A program made the translations under genes and the position numbers. Positions 32,982-43,300 of a DNA stretch of 64,000 nucleotides are shown one piece after another. The first letter of the stretch is position 1. The number at the start of each line of letters is the position of its first letter. The notes under the pieces are model-generated. The model was given only the letters and a program-made list of their open reading frames with translations. It was not told the DNA's origin and made no database searches. Source of the DNA: Peromyscus leucopus (lineage: Eukaryota; Chordata; Mammalia; Rodentia; Cricetidae); assembly GCF_004664715.2 (NCBI RefSeq), contig NC_051084.1, positions 58,833,334 through 58,897,333 of the forward strand, read 5' to 3'.

Positions 32982-33472
32982 TGTTTTAACTTTGGGATGT
33001 GGCTGCACCTTAATCTACTGCTATTTCAATCAGCAATTGTGACTCTGCAGTTACCGACCTACTTCTCTGGCCACTCAGGACACAGCCTGGTAGGAATTCT
33101 GTTCTGGCACTGGCTCTGCTGCTGCTGCTCAAGGTGGTTTTAACTAAATCTCTATCATTCTATTTATAGTGAAACTCGAGATTCAAAAGCTGGGGTGAAA
33201 ACCTGCTAGCTCAGAGAGGTTGAGTAGCACCTAGCTGACCTTCTTTCTTTGCTAGTATCTCCAAAAGAGAGTGTCCTTTTGCTCTGCCAAACAATAAAAG
33301 CCATGCCACTCCAAATCCCCCCCGCCTTCTGGTGCATCTGATGCCCTCTGATGCTTTATGATTACTTTCTGTTAACTAGTTGCTAACTCAGCCTCCTGAC
33401 CCAAAGTTAATTTTATTTAATTAGCACAAATACCAACTTGGGGCTCACAGTGTGACCGAATATCCTCCAACA
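32982..33472 (-). repeat. Provirus 3' LTR (491 bp)
   Basis: On the minus strand it starts tgttggaggatattcggtc, directly after a polypurine tract, and ends cccaaagttaaaaca. A TATA-like cactataaatag lies in its middle. Its terminal 80 bp (read near 33000-33065) match 39857-39910 in the same orientation, as expected of two LTRs. Confidence 0.75.
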
Positions 33473-33483
33473 TTTCCTCCTTT
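33473..33483 (-). other. Polypurine tract of the provirus
   Basis: The minus strand reads AAAAAGGAGGAAA directly before the LTR start TG. This is the standard position of the plus-strand primer of retroviral reverse transcription. Confidence 0.7.
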
Positions 33484-35467
33484 TTGTTTAAATAAAAAGG
33501 AAAGATTTTAACTCTAACATAGTAAAACTATGGAAAATAAGAAAAACTATCAAGTAAGGATCTCATTCACAATGTCCAGTCTATTTGTATTTGGCAAATT
33601 CAAAGAAACTGCTCTATTACCTATCCTATCTTGGTGAGTTCAAGTTTGGTACCTATTTCTCTTTCTATCCTAACTTGTCTTACCAACTCAAAACTATCAT
33701 CTTTTTAGATCTCCAAAACATTTTCTTTGATAAATAATTTAAGCTTATACACTCTCTCAACCTTATACCTTTTATATCTCTTTCATAAGTTTCTTTTCTG
33801 AATTCGGTAACAAGGAAAACTGTAACTATAACTATCTCATCTTCAACTCCATCAGAGGCCTGAGAAGGGTATAATGTTACCTAAATAAACAGTAAGTGCA
33901 GAACAAACAACTTCCAACACTAGAGAAATGACAGAGACAGCTGGCTGCCTAGATAGTCGCCCTATGTTCATCTGCAACACTGAGGCATCCATATTCAGCC
34001 TGCAGGTCTAGAATATCTGACAAACTTTTCTGTGAAGCATGAATTTTGAAGGACTGTTCTACCTTGTCTTGACAAGGCTTGGCAGTCGCCCTCTTTTGTG
34101 TCCAAATTCCGCCCTCACTAATTTGGACAGCATACTGTCAGCAGCTGAGGCAAGGGCAATTTCCTGTTATGGCTAACTTTGCCATAACAAAAGCAAACTC
34201 CATCTTTAATGCACATCATCCTTTTTTGAAGTAAATTAGTGCTGCCAAGAGCATACGCATCTCACTGTCATGAAAAGCCTTAGGTTATTGAAACATTTTG
34301 AATGCCATATTCTGTAGGTCTTTGAAGTGTTTGATAGAAGTCTGTCTAAAATATATCTCTGTTTAACCTTGAAACATACCTAATATAACTACAAGTTTGA
34401 TTATTATAGATGAATAACTACTAACCTATATTTCTTAATTACACATTACCTTTTAAAATGAACTACATAGGTACAATACTTTAAACAAGAGTAGAAATAT
34501 ATACAATATAACAAAAATAACTTTAAATTTGTATCAATATTCAAACATATCTTAAAAAGAGTCAGAACATATATAGAGTATGTTCTAACAAATATAACCT
34601 TAAATTTGTATCAATATACAAAAATCCATACCAATATAAAATATTTGAGATTAATAGTTGCTTTTTAAAGTAGGCTCAATAATCTACCCTTTTATCTTAT
34701 CATTTCCATATCCCACCACTTTTTTCTTTCCTTTTTTTTTTTGGAAAGAGATCCTTAAATCCAACCTTCCTTGCTTAATTTCCTCCCTTACCATGACCAG
34801 TAACAATTTATAACCAACCCTCCTAAATGATGACAAACTTTCATAACCCACCAAATGACCAAAAACCACACATCCCACCTCTTGGGAATATGGATATCAT
34901 ATTCTTAAAATTACTTTTGGCTGTCTTGGGACAACAGCATCTTTAGGGGACCCCCCAAAATTGAGATAATGTTCAATTCTTGGGAAAACTAGCTGTAACA
35001 TTGGTTGTCCAGTCTGTGTGTAATGGGAAAGTGCAGGGCTTATCTGAAGTACTGGATGGAGTGATCTGTGAGGCTGGATCATCTCAGCTAACAACCTTGA
35101 AATTTTCCTGAGCAGTTTGTAGTTCAAAGCTGATCTTTAGATGGTATTTGCCAACTTAATGGTGTTGCCACAATCCAGGTGGAATTGTCACTGTGGGGCC
35201 CCATCATCCTTTTGGAGACTTCGAAGGTAGCTGTTTGGAATGGTCATGGTTCACTGCAGAAAACTTAAACATTTAAAATGTCATATGCAGCAGATCTCAG
35301 AATGATTAAAGGAGCATAATCTATTAAGTATATCCAGGGTAAACAAACTTAATTTCTAGTTACCTACTTCAGACTCAAGCCCAGCATCATGTACAGGAAG
35401 CTAGATGAAGCCTATTTCTAGAATTAGTACTCTATTTGGTCATTTATACAATGACAGAAAATTTAAA

Positions 35468-35512
<45 letters not shown>

Positions 35513-36180
35513 CTTATAAATTTAGAGGTAATATTTATATCCTAAGAAAAGTTTTAAAGAGTCAAAATAAAACCAAAGAATTATGAGATTAGTGACAATA
35601 GAATAGTCCCTTAATTTTGAATTCTGGTTTTCTTCTGTCTGAAATCAGGTGGTTCTTCTGACATGAGACAGAGATTATGGAATTTCCTTTAACAAGCATG
35701 CTTGGGTTTAGAGAAAGAAAGAATCACACTCCAACTCCAAAGCCAGCTTTGATTTTTAATTCTATTAGGACCACAAAAAGACCATTTGCCTTTTCTGTTT
35801 GTAGAGAGCAGCAAAAACAAATATTTGGGAAAATTTATGAGGTTTTTATCCTGTTGGAAATGTGCTATATCATTAGGACAATTTTACTCTTTTCTCTGGG
35901 ACACTTTATCTGGATGATTTGTCCTTTTTCTTCAGATGTTTCCTTTGTCTACTGATCTTCAGATTCCTTAGGTGGAAGCTTTTGTTCTCCTGGAAAGACA
36001 AAACCAAAACCCTTCCCCAACCCTAACTTTGGGGAGTTCCCTTTTTGTCAGGTTATACCTTTGTTAAGAAAAAATGTTTTTTGTTTGTTTGGTTTTTTTT
36101 TGGGGGGGGGCAACAGAAAAAGTATTATCTTTTAATAATAAAAATTATCATTTTTTCATACCTGATCAAATGAAAGGCAT
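33484..36180 (-). other. Provirus 3' segment with no recognised gene
   Basis: The 2.7 kb between the polymerase remnant and the polypurine tract should hold integrase and possibly env in a complete betaretrovirus. I could not find integrase or envelope motifs. It is AT-rich with only short frames (60-90 codons). It contains an (AC)n run at 35469. It may be extremely decayed, replaced or non-coding by origin. Confidence 0.5.
35469..35511. repeat. (AC)n microsatellite
   Basis: About 21 perfect AC units inside the provirus 3' segment. Confidence 0.97.
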
Positions 36181-37620
36181 TTGTTAGTCTTCTAAGTTAG
36201 TTTGAATTGAATGACCAAGCTGTTTGATGAACTATCACTTCTCCTAATCAAAAGGGGCTCCAGAAATTGACGTTCCCCTTATTATATAAGGAAGAATCCA
36301 ACTATTTCTTTTTATAAACTGAAGTCTTTTGCTTTTGGGGTATTTGTTGCTAATCTCCCAAAGAAATTACTATAAACTCTTTGCTGGTGTTCATTTTCTG
36401 CCCATAATGAGGCAATTTTAGCATTAGTAAAGATACCACAATTTCTGCTAGGTCTATTCCTGCTAATTGATGAAGTCTCAATTTCCTTTCAGAATCAATT
36501 CAAAAACCTTTTCTACATAGGTCTTTAATTTTTTTACTCTGTTTATGTGGTAAAAATACCCATTCTGAGATATTATTTTGTCTTTACACAAGAATTCCTA
36601 TAGGAGAATGAGTAGAAGGTAAAATGACCAGAATACAATCAAGCTCTGGATCTAAGCAATCCTCATATGAATTCTGTAATTTTCTTTCTACCAAAGCCAA
36701 TTATCTCTCAGACTCAGCTGATAGTTTTCTTAGCCTATTTAAGTCTTTATTATCTCACAAGGTTTGAAATAAATTGCTTAGTTCTTTAATTGTTAATCCA
36801 ATTGTGGGCCATAGCCAGTTAATATTTCCCAGCAATTTTTGAAAATCATCATGAGTTCATAATTGATTTCTCCTGATTTGTACTTTCTGTGTTTAAATTT
36901 TCTGTAAACCTATTCTCCTCTCTGTGTTTATTTTCAGGAACAATTTGCAGTTCCCAACAAGGCAAAATTCTTTTGACTTCATCAAACACTTTTCTAAAGC
37001 ATCCATGTCAGCCAATAAGATATTATCCATGTAATGGGAAATTACTGATTGAAAAAAACTAATTATGAATTAGTTTTAATGGCTGTTATACAAATTATTG
37101 ACACAAGATGGGGATATTTAACATTCCTTGTGGAAGAATTTTCCACTGATACCTTCTAACAGGCTGGGAATTATAAGTAGGCATAGTGAAGGCAGATTTT
37201 TCTCTATCTTGTTCTTATAAAGATAAAGTGAAAAAGCAGTCTTTCAAATCCATCACTATAATAGACCATCCCTTATGTAATAAAGAAGGCAATGGAATTC
37301 TAGAATGTAAATAGCCCATTGGCTGAATCACCTTACTTATGGCTCTTAAATATGTTAACATTTTCCATTTTCCAGATTTCTTTTTAATAACAAATATAGG
37401 AGAATTCCAAGGACAGGTCAACTCTCCAATATATTTCACATTTAGCTGTTTCTGGACCAACTGTTCTAATGCCTGTAATTTTCTGCTATCAAAGGCCATT
37501 GTTCCAACAAAACAGGCTTTTCAGTTAACCATTTTAAGGTAAGGCTGTTAGTACCTTTGAAAGATCAGCAGCTGTTATGCCCTATTCATGTACAGACTGA
37601 ACAGTTAGTGACTGTTCTTA
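36180..37620 (-). pseudogene. pol: Broken reverse transcriptase (pol) of the provirus
   Basis: The minus frame 37215-37499 has the N-terminal RT landmarks LEQLVQKQL, CPWNSPIFVIKKKSGKWKM and IIVMDLKDCFF, which are typical of betaretroviral polymerase. Downstream in another frame, the catalytic box appears as YMDN at 37022-37033; the last Asp of the usual YMDD is replaced. Further fragments such as LLGNINWLWPTIGL near 36820 correspond to the RT thumb/connection region. Stops and frameshifts separate these blocks. No integrase was found. Confidence 0.88.
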
Positions 37621-37707
37621 ATAATGCCCTTTAATATTTTTCTCAGAAGCATATGTTAGTTTATGGTTTGTTTCTGAGATTGGAAGAATGTTAATCTGAT
37701 TTTTCCA

Positions 37708-38004
37708 TTATGGTAACAAAACATGTCCCCATAAATTCATTGCTATGTTAGCCACATGTGGTTTTAATTTTCCTATCTGTCCTTCTGGCCCTATACACGC
37801 TATCCATCTTGCACTTTGTTTTACCTCAGATAAAGTTCCAATCCTTAGATGCTGAAAATTTACCTCTTGAAGAGGCCACTCTGGATGCCAAGATTTTGGT
37901 GAAATTATTGTTACATCTGCACCTGTGTCCATCAAACCCTCAATTTCAATGCCATTTATTTGTATTTTCAGCTTTGGTCTTTGATCATTTATAGAAGTTT
38001 GCAA
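37708..38004 (-). pseudogene. pro: Retroviral aspartic protease (pro) remnant
   Basis: The 98-codon minus frame contains EGLMDTGADVTIIS, the active-site DTG of a retroviral protease. A flap-like and C-terminal part follow less clearly. Protease cuts the Gag and Pol polyproteins in a living virus. The frame is isolated from gag and pol by stops and shifts, so it is not expressed as part of a polyprotein. Confidence 0.88.
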
Positions 38005-38329
38005 AAATACTTGTTTTATTGTCTCTCCTGAAAGTTTTGTTTTGTCTGCTGAAGCTGTTCTGTCATCCAGAGCAGTATGGTTTTAAACAACAGGCATAAA
38101 GTCTTTTAATTGCTCTGTTGATGAATTTCCTCAATGCTAACAGGGGATGATTGAACCAAATTTGACATTGGGGTCAGAAAGAGGCTCCCTAAGGCATTTC
38201 CCTTACCTGTCCCATATTGATCTGAATTCATTAGTTCAGTCTGGCCTTTGCCATACCTTCTGCATATTCCAGAAGGCTAGGCCTTCTGTTGAATTCTCTC
38301 TAGAAAAAACATTGTTTCTTGGAATGCTT

Positions 38330-38400
38330 TGCCTACGATCCCTTTTCAGATGATCTAGTTTACCATATTTAAAACATCTGACATTTTGGCTTTTCTAAAA
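38330..38400 (-). pseudogene. gag: Damaged nucleocapsid zinc knuckle
   Basis: The minus strand encodes CFKYGKLDHLKRDR in one frame, a recognisable CCHC knuckle. The second and the last Cys are changed to Tyr and Arg, so it could not bind zinc. It lies between the capsid and protease remnants, where nucleocapsid belongs. Confidence 0.7.
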
Positions 38401-38499
38401 ACTTGTAGAAATTATTTCTACTATCAAAGTATCATCATAATCATGAGATCCAATATCAGCTGTATTTCAGATCCATTCATCTATGGGTGCTGATCTTGC

Positions 38500-38647
38500 C
38501 TTTAAAGGCCTAATCACCCCTTTGCATTCTGAATTAGTATTTTTCAAAAGCTATAGATTCAATTAATATTTGTCTTTAAAGGCCTAATCACCCCTTTGCA
38601 TTCTGAATTAGTATTTTTCAAAAGCTCTAGATTCATTTAATATTTGT
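38500..38647. repeat. 74-bp tandem duplication in the provirus gag region
   Basis: Copy 1 (38500-38573) and copy 2 (38574-38647) share ctttaaaggcctaatcaccc to tatttgtc, with about two differences (ctatag/ctctag and caatt/cattt). The period of 74 is not a multiple of three, so it shifts the frame. Confidence 0.95.
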
Positions 38648-38672
38648 CTAACTTCTGGATCTGATATTCTAT

Positions 38673-39077
38673 TTATAGCTGAAGTTCATCTTTGTAAAAA
38701 AAATCAGTGAAGGCTTCTTTTGGGCCTTGAATAATTTTAGTAAGTGACTCAGTCTTCTTTCCTGATTCTTCAACCCTGTCCCAAGCATTCAAAGCTGCTA
38801 TATGGCATAGAACCAAGATGTTGTCATGAAATACAGACCATCTTTGCAAATCAGCATACTGGCCTTTACTGAGAAGAAGCTGGTCTTGGGAAATTTCATT
38901 ATCTCTAGCCCTATTTAGTTGTTCTATGATCCTAGCTTCGTCTCTCCACCATGTTTTCCATTGTGACTGAGTACCAGCATTCAATATTGCTGTAACTAAA
39001 TTTTTCCAGTCTTGAGGAATAATTCTGTTCCTAGTTGCCCATGAATTTAACATCTGCTTTACAAAGTATGAATGCAT
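38673..39077 (-). pseudogene. gag: Gag capsid remnant
   Basis: The 134-codon minus frame contains the capsid landmarks IPQDWKNLV and GTQSQWKTWWRDEA. Near its end is the major homology region IIQGPKEAFTDFF. Spacing and motifs fit betaretroviral/IAP-type Gag. The Met at 39077 is an internal residue, not the true Gag start; matrix lies upstream in broken sequence to about 39800. Confidence 0.88.
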
Positions 39078-39814
39078 ACTATATGAAATGACTGCTTAAA
39101 TCTCTTCAAATCTAAACATTTCTACAGGATTCCAATTAACTTCTGCATAGCATTGGGGGTGCCTATCGTCTGGTGGTCATTCTTGTATGGTAATTGGATA
39201 AAGTTGGTGTTCTAATAACCTTAGGCCTCTCCTCTTCAATTTCATAGTGCAATGGTGTGATAGGTTCTGTCTATGTCTGAGTATTTTTTTTCATTAGTAC
39301 ATCTTTATGAAGCTTGTATCTTATCAGTGGTAAGTTCTTCTAAGACTCATCTCTTATCAGTCAAATTTTTCTTATTTTCATTAGGTAAGTCTTTCTAAGG
39401 CTTGTGTCTTATCAGTCAAATTATCATATTTGGCGCAGTTATCAAATGACTTTTTTTAAAGATAAAATACTAATTAATGAACTGATAGTAATTACAATCG
39501 ACATTATGTTAATCCCAGCTAAGTCATTTATCCCCTCATTTAAATTTTCCATTTTCAAACCATCCACAGCAGCACCATACAAGGTCCTGGCACCTTCATT
39601 GTGATGTTCTCTCTCCTAAAGGACTTCCCAGGAATCTCAGCAAATCTGCTGACTTTTCAGGTTGTCTGTGGTGTCAGCAGCAAATTCAATCCCCTCCCAC
39701 AATTTCCAAGAGTAAGCCTGTGGCAGCTGACTGCTGTAAATGCTTGCATGGAGAGGCCCAGACAGCAACTGTGGAAGAGCCAGCTGGCATGACTCCTCTG
39801 TCTGTGTGGCTGTG

Positions 39815-39832
39815 CAATGCGTTGGAGCACCA
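39815..39832 (-). other. Degenerate primer-binding site, tRNA-Lys-like
   Basis: The minus strand reads TGGTGCTCCAACG directly next to the LTR end. The usual Lys1,2 site starts TGGCGCCCAACG, so this copy fits it with a C-to-T change and one extra base. The position, 2-3 bases inside the LTR edge, supports the assignment. Confidence 0.55.
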
Positions 39833-39833
39833 A

Positions 39834-40117
39834 ATCTTAACTTCAGCACAGTGGCTGTGCCTTAATCTACTGCTATTCCAACCAGCAGTGGCAACTCCGC
39901 AGTTACTGGCCGGCATCTTTGTTAAAATTTGGCTACGGATATGTGCATTCAGCCATAGGCTCCATGGTCTGTTCTACCTGCCCATATGTTTGTTTTTTTA
40001 AATTAAGAGAGCTTTGTGGCGTGTTCTGGTGTCAGGTCATGCAATGTCTCTGGCTTTGTTTTGTAAAAGATGACCATGTGGGTCAGTCTTTACACCACTG
40101 TGACAACACATCCAACA
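39834..40117 (-). repeat. Provirus 5' LTR, short or recombinant
   Basis: The gag-proximal 75 bp (to about 39910) match the 3' LTR (ccttaatctactgctatt). The outer edge on the minus strand reads tgttggatgtgttgtcaca, like the 3' LTR start tgttggaggatattcggtc. The middle does not align by eye, and the total length is 284 bp against 491. Confidence 0.5.
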
Positions 40118-40387
40118 CAAACAAACTAATTGAGAAAGGACTCATGTTTCAGTCTATGGTCTGGCTCCACTGCTTCTGGGCCTGTGCTGAGGTCAAATAT
40201 TATGATGCTTATTATGGGTAGCTCCCATGCAAACTTTTCACAAATTGGAATCACCTGAATAGGGAGCCTCACCTGAAGTACTGTCCTGATTGCCTTCATT
40301 GATGTGGACAGACCTCCCAGAGTTGTGGGTGGCACCTTCTGGTAGCAGCCCAGATAATCAAGATATGGCAAAAGGAAGATTACTAGT
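40118..40387. other. Unassigned sequence, part family-B-like
   Basis: About 40283-40380 (gattgccttcattgatgtgg, then gttgtgggtggcaccttct) resembles the middle of the family B repeat. The rest is not assigned. Confidence 0.4.
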
Positions 40388-40929
40388 TGTCTTAGTTAGG
40401 GTTTCTATTGCTGTGAAGAGACACCATGACTATGGCAACTCTTATAAAGGAAAACATTTAATTGGGGGCTGGCTTACAGTTTCAGAGGTTCAGTCATTAT
40501 CATCGTGGTGGGAAGCATGGTGGCATATATAGGCAGACATGGTGCTGGAGAGGCAGCTGAGAGTTCTACATCTGGCTCGGCAGATAATAGGAAGAGAGCG
40601 TGAGGCACTGGGCCTGGCTTGAGCAGCTGAAAGCTCAAAGCCCACCCACTCCAGCCAACAAAGCCACACCTACTCCAATAAGAACACACCTCCCAATGGT
40701 GCCAGTCTCTGGGAACCTAGGGGGCCATTTTCTTTTTTCTTTTTTTTTTTTTTGGTTTTTCAAGACAGGGTTTCTCTATGTAGCTTTGTGCCTTTCCTGG
40801 AACTCACTTGGTAGCCCAGGCTGGCCTCGAACTCACAGAGATCCGCCTGGCTCTGCCTCCCAAGTGCTGGGATTAAAGGCGTGCACCACCAACGCCCGGC
40901 TGGGGGCCATTTTCATTCAAACCACCACA
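40388..40929 (-). mobile_element. MaLR LTR (family A) interrupted by a B1
   Basis: The plus strand starts tgtcttagttagggtttcta and ends attcaaaccaccaca. Flanks ctagt and cttgt match at four of five bases, as an old 5-bp TSD. It is in the opposite direction to the LTR at 31196. A B1 is inserted at 40733-40901. Confidence 0.85.
40733..40901 (-). mobile_element. Young B1 with perfect 13-bp TSD
   Basis: Direct repeats gggggccattttc lie at 40720-40732 and 40902-40914. The element starts (reversed tail) tttttttttttttggttttt and reads gctttgtgcctttcctggaa, the cricetid-type variant, and ends aacgcccggct. It is close to consensus, so recent. Confidence 0.97.
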
Positions 40930-41192
40930 CTTGTCTTTTGCTCTCTTGGCCATTCCTCTTGCTGCAGAACTGATTTACTCTGTTGCTGATTCCCTCGCTG
41001 ACATCAGAACCAGCATTTCCAAACTTCCATCATGGACTAAGGACCAGTGGCTCCTAGGATCCTTCTAGATTTTTAGCACCAGGTTGGGACTGCTGAGGCA
41101 GCCCAGCCTTAAGGACTGAGCAAATGAACAGGTTCTCAGCTTCTCAGGTATGATTCAACTGTTGTGGCTATTTTAAGGTAAACTGATTTAAT
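40930..41192 (+). mobile_element. Interspersed rodent repeat, family not assigned
   Basis: The sequence cactgacatcagaacc-like start, then gactaaggaccagtggctcc, agcaccaggttgggactgct and gaggcagcccagcc occurs, from memory, in many rodent loci. It ends in an aataaa motif just before an AC run. I cannot name it. Confidence 0.4.
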
Positions 41193-41194
<2 letters not shown>

Positions 41195-41231
<37 letters not shown>

Positions 41232-41232
41232 A
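41195..41232. repeat. (AC)n microsatellite
   Basis: About 18 AC units, following aataaa. Confidence 0.95.
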
Positions 41233-41660
41233 CTGCTTCTATTCCTTCCTCATATCCTCTCCAGTATTTGTTATGTCTTAATTTGCATTTCCCTGATGAC
41301 TTGGGATAATGAATGCTTTAAAAAAATACTTATTGACCATTTGTGACTTTTTCGTTTTTTGATAATTGTCTATTCACAGCCTGTGTGTATCTTTTGAGCC
41401 CATGAGTTCTTTGGTGTGTTTGATTTATCCTGCTTTTAATGCCTTCTCCCATGCTTTGAATTTTGTTGAGTGTCTTTTTCAGCTCAGTGATATGTTTGGT
41501 TTTAATATCTGTTTTCATCTCTTGGTTAAGTTTCTCTGGTCTGATATTAGAAACTTTGTTTCCTTCAAGTTCCTTCTTTTTTTTTTAAACAGCTGAGTCA
41601 AATTCTGTTAGTGTTCTCCCCAGCTTCCTGCCTAGTCAGTTCTGGCACCTTATTTTGATT
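41233..41660 (-). mobile_element. L1 fragments, ORF2 and ORF1-like
   Basis: The part 41240-41345 (taatttgcatttccctgatg) is reversed L1 ORF2. The next part, with the 62-codon minus frame at 41330-41518, encodes a Lys/Glu/Gln-rich helix (TELKKTLNKIQSM) like the coiled coil of L1 ORF1. The order shows deletion or rearrangement. Confidence 0.55.
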
Positions 41661-41972
41661 ATGGAGTCCTGATTTCCTGAAAGAGTTTGATTCTCATTGG
41701 CAGTTAATATCATCTTGGCATTGAAGGGTTATATTTTTCTCAGTCTTCCTAATCTAGATTAGTTTGTACTTATCTTTCCAATAATTCTAAGAAGACTCCT
41801 TGGTTTTCCTAAGGCAGTGGTAAATTCCAGTCTGTCAGCAATGGATGGGGCCCAGGTCCTAATTTGCTGGGAGCCCAATATAGAAATATTGTCACTGTTT
41901 CAGTACTAGATGGCAAGCCAAGTCCATGTTTGTAACAAATACATTGTTATTATGATGTTCAGAAAGAACAGG

Positions 41973-41975
<3 letters not shown>
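41661..41975. other. Unassigned sequence
   Basis: Possibly L1 5' region, but not supportable. Confidence 0.3.

Positions 41976-42030
<55 letters not shown>
41976..42030. repeat. (AT)n microsatellite
   Basis: About 27 AT units. Confidence 0.97.
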
Positions 42031-42032
<2 letters not shown>

Positions 42033-42515
42033 GTAGTGTGTCCTCACAAACCTCTTCCTCAGAACAGAGTAGGCCCAGACACCTCACCAACAGTTATCGG
42101 TCTATGGTCAGACACCAAGGAGGTTTGCCCAGTCCTGGGCAGAGTTACCATCAATATGCTAGCTCCAGGCTCATATGTCACATTTATGCCGACCATTTCT
42201 ATCAAGCTATGTCACATCCCAAGACACGCTGAACACTTGATGGGGACCAAGAGCAGTACTGCTCTGGGCTGCCTATTTCTGAGGTGGCCTTGTGGCTCAG
42301 GACCATTGCAGTCAGTCATGGTGATGCTGGGTGAGGTAGAACTTTATAGACTGGTCCTCTGTGTTTCTCTAGCATCTCAGCTGCTTCAGAGGCTCTGTCT
42401 ACAGGTGGACCTGGGGATGAGGTTGCACTGTGACTTGCCAAATGTGCTTCACCAGCTTAACACAACATTCCAGGGCAAAGTCCTCATTACCAAGCTGTAT
42501 TACCCTCAATAAATG
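42031..42515 (+). other. Unidentified segment with a 158-codon open frame
   Basis: The frame 42036-42512 runs to a stop inside ccctcaataaatgg, and a second frame of 64 codons overlaps it. The segment is GC-richer than its flanks and ends in an AATAAA-like motif, so it could be a processed-pseudogene or 3' UTR fragment. I recognise no protein family in either frame. It has no clear poly-A tail or TSD. Confidence 0.3.
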
Positions 42516-42617
42516 GGATTGTATATCATACTATATTGCCTGAGGTTGGCGTTAGCATTAGTTAAGGGATCTTGGCCACCTAGGCTTATGCTAAACTTAG
42601 GTTGAACCTGACCCTCA

Positions 42618-42652
42618 GTGTGTGTGTGTGTGTGTGTCTGTGTCTGTGTCTT
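42618..42652. repeat. (GT)n microsatellite, imperfect
   Basis: GT units with TCTG interruptions. Confidence 0.85.
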
Positions 42653-43194
42653 TATGTGTATGCCCTGTGAATGTGCATCTGTGTATGTTTTTACCCACAT
42701 GTACATACTTTTGATATATTTAATGTATTTTACATTACCATTAGAGTCAGTCAATTCTCAGTCCATCAATTTTCAGGTTGCTTGTTTTAAGACTAGAATT
42801 AAATCCATCCTTATATAGTTGAGAAAAGTGCCTGGGTTGTGGGAATTTAAACACAATTGTAGAAATATAGTCTTAAAGTGGGTAGACCAGGTAGGCAGCA
42901 GCCTGGGAAAATTTAGTCTGAGGGCAGTAGAGTCCTGTCTGGGCATGCCATGCCTGAGCCAGCCAATTCCAAGGTCCTGTCTGGTAAGACTTCTCTTGTA
43001 AGTTTTCAGCTTCAATAAATCGAAACTACTACATTCAACAAAAAGAGTAAGGCGCAGTTCTTACTGGAAGTCAACATGTGGAGAATACCCACGCAGTAAA
43101 TCCACAAGAAGAATGTGGAAGTTAATTGCTCTCAATCTCCCAGCCATTGTCCCCAGTCCCCTTGGAGTGTTGTGGTTGGTGATTTATCCCTCTG
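42653..43194. other. Unassigned sequence
   Basis: Nothing recognised. Confidence 0.4.
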
Positions 43195-43300
43195 TCACAT
43201 TAGATTGTTAGCATTCTAGTGAAGGCTGGGACGCCGTAGGCCTTACAAAGTGTCTGGCACACAGTAAATGCCCACCAAGTATTTGTTGATTACATTTCTG
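43195..43300 (+). mobile_element. L2/MIR 3' end
   Basis: The sequence tagattgttagcattctagt, then gtgtctggcacacagtaaat, then gcccaccaagtatttgttga is the L2-like 3' pattern (tgcctggcacatagtaggt). Confidence 0.75.

Larger units (their letters stand above)
32982..40117 (-). mobile_element. Decayed class II (betaretrovirus-like) endogenous provirus
   Basis: This is a roughly 7.1-kb element in the minus direction. From right to left it has a short 5' LTR-like segment, a degenerate Lys-type primer site, gag capsid, nucleocapsid and protease remnants, and reverse transcriptase with a connection region. A 2.7-kb segment without a known gene, a polypurine tract and a 491-bp 3' LTR follow. All frames are broken by stops and shifts, so it cannot make working proteins. 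Motifs place it with betaretroviruses and the rodent IAP/Mys-type groups. It interrupts MaLR DNA at 32981; no matching TSD was found, so one edge is probably rearranged. Confidence 0.85.

Noticed and set aside
37215..39077. Provirus frames as live viral genes
   Set aside because: Stops, frameshifts, an altered RT catalytic box and lost zinc-binding residues show that they are dead.
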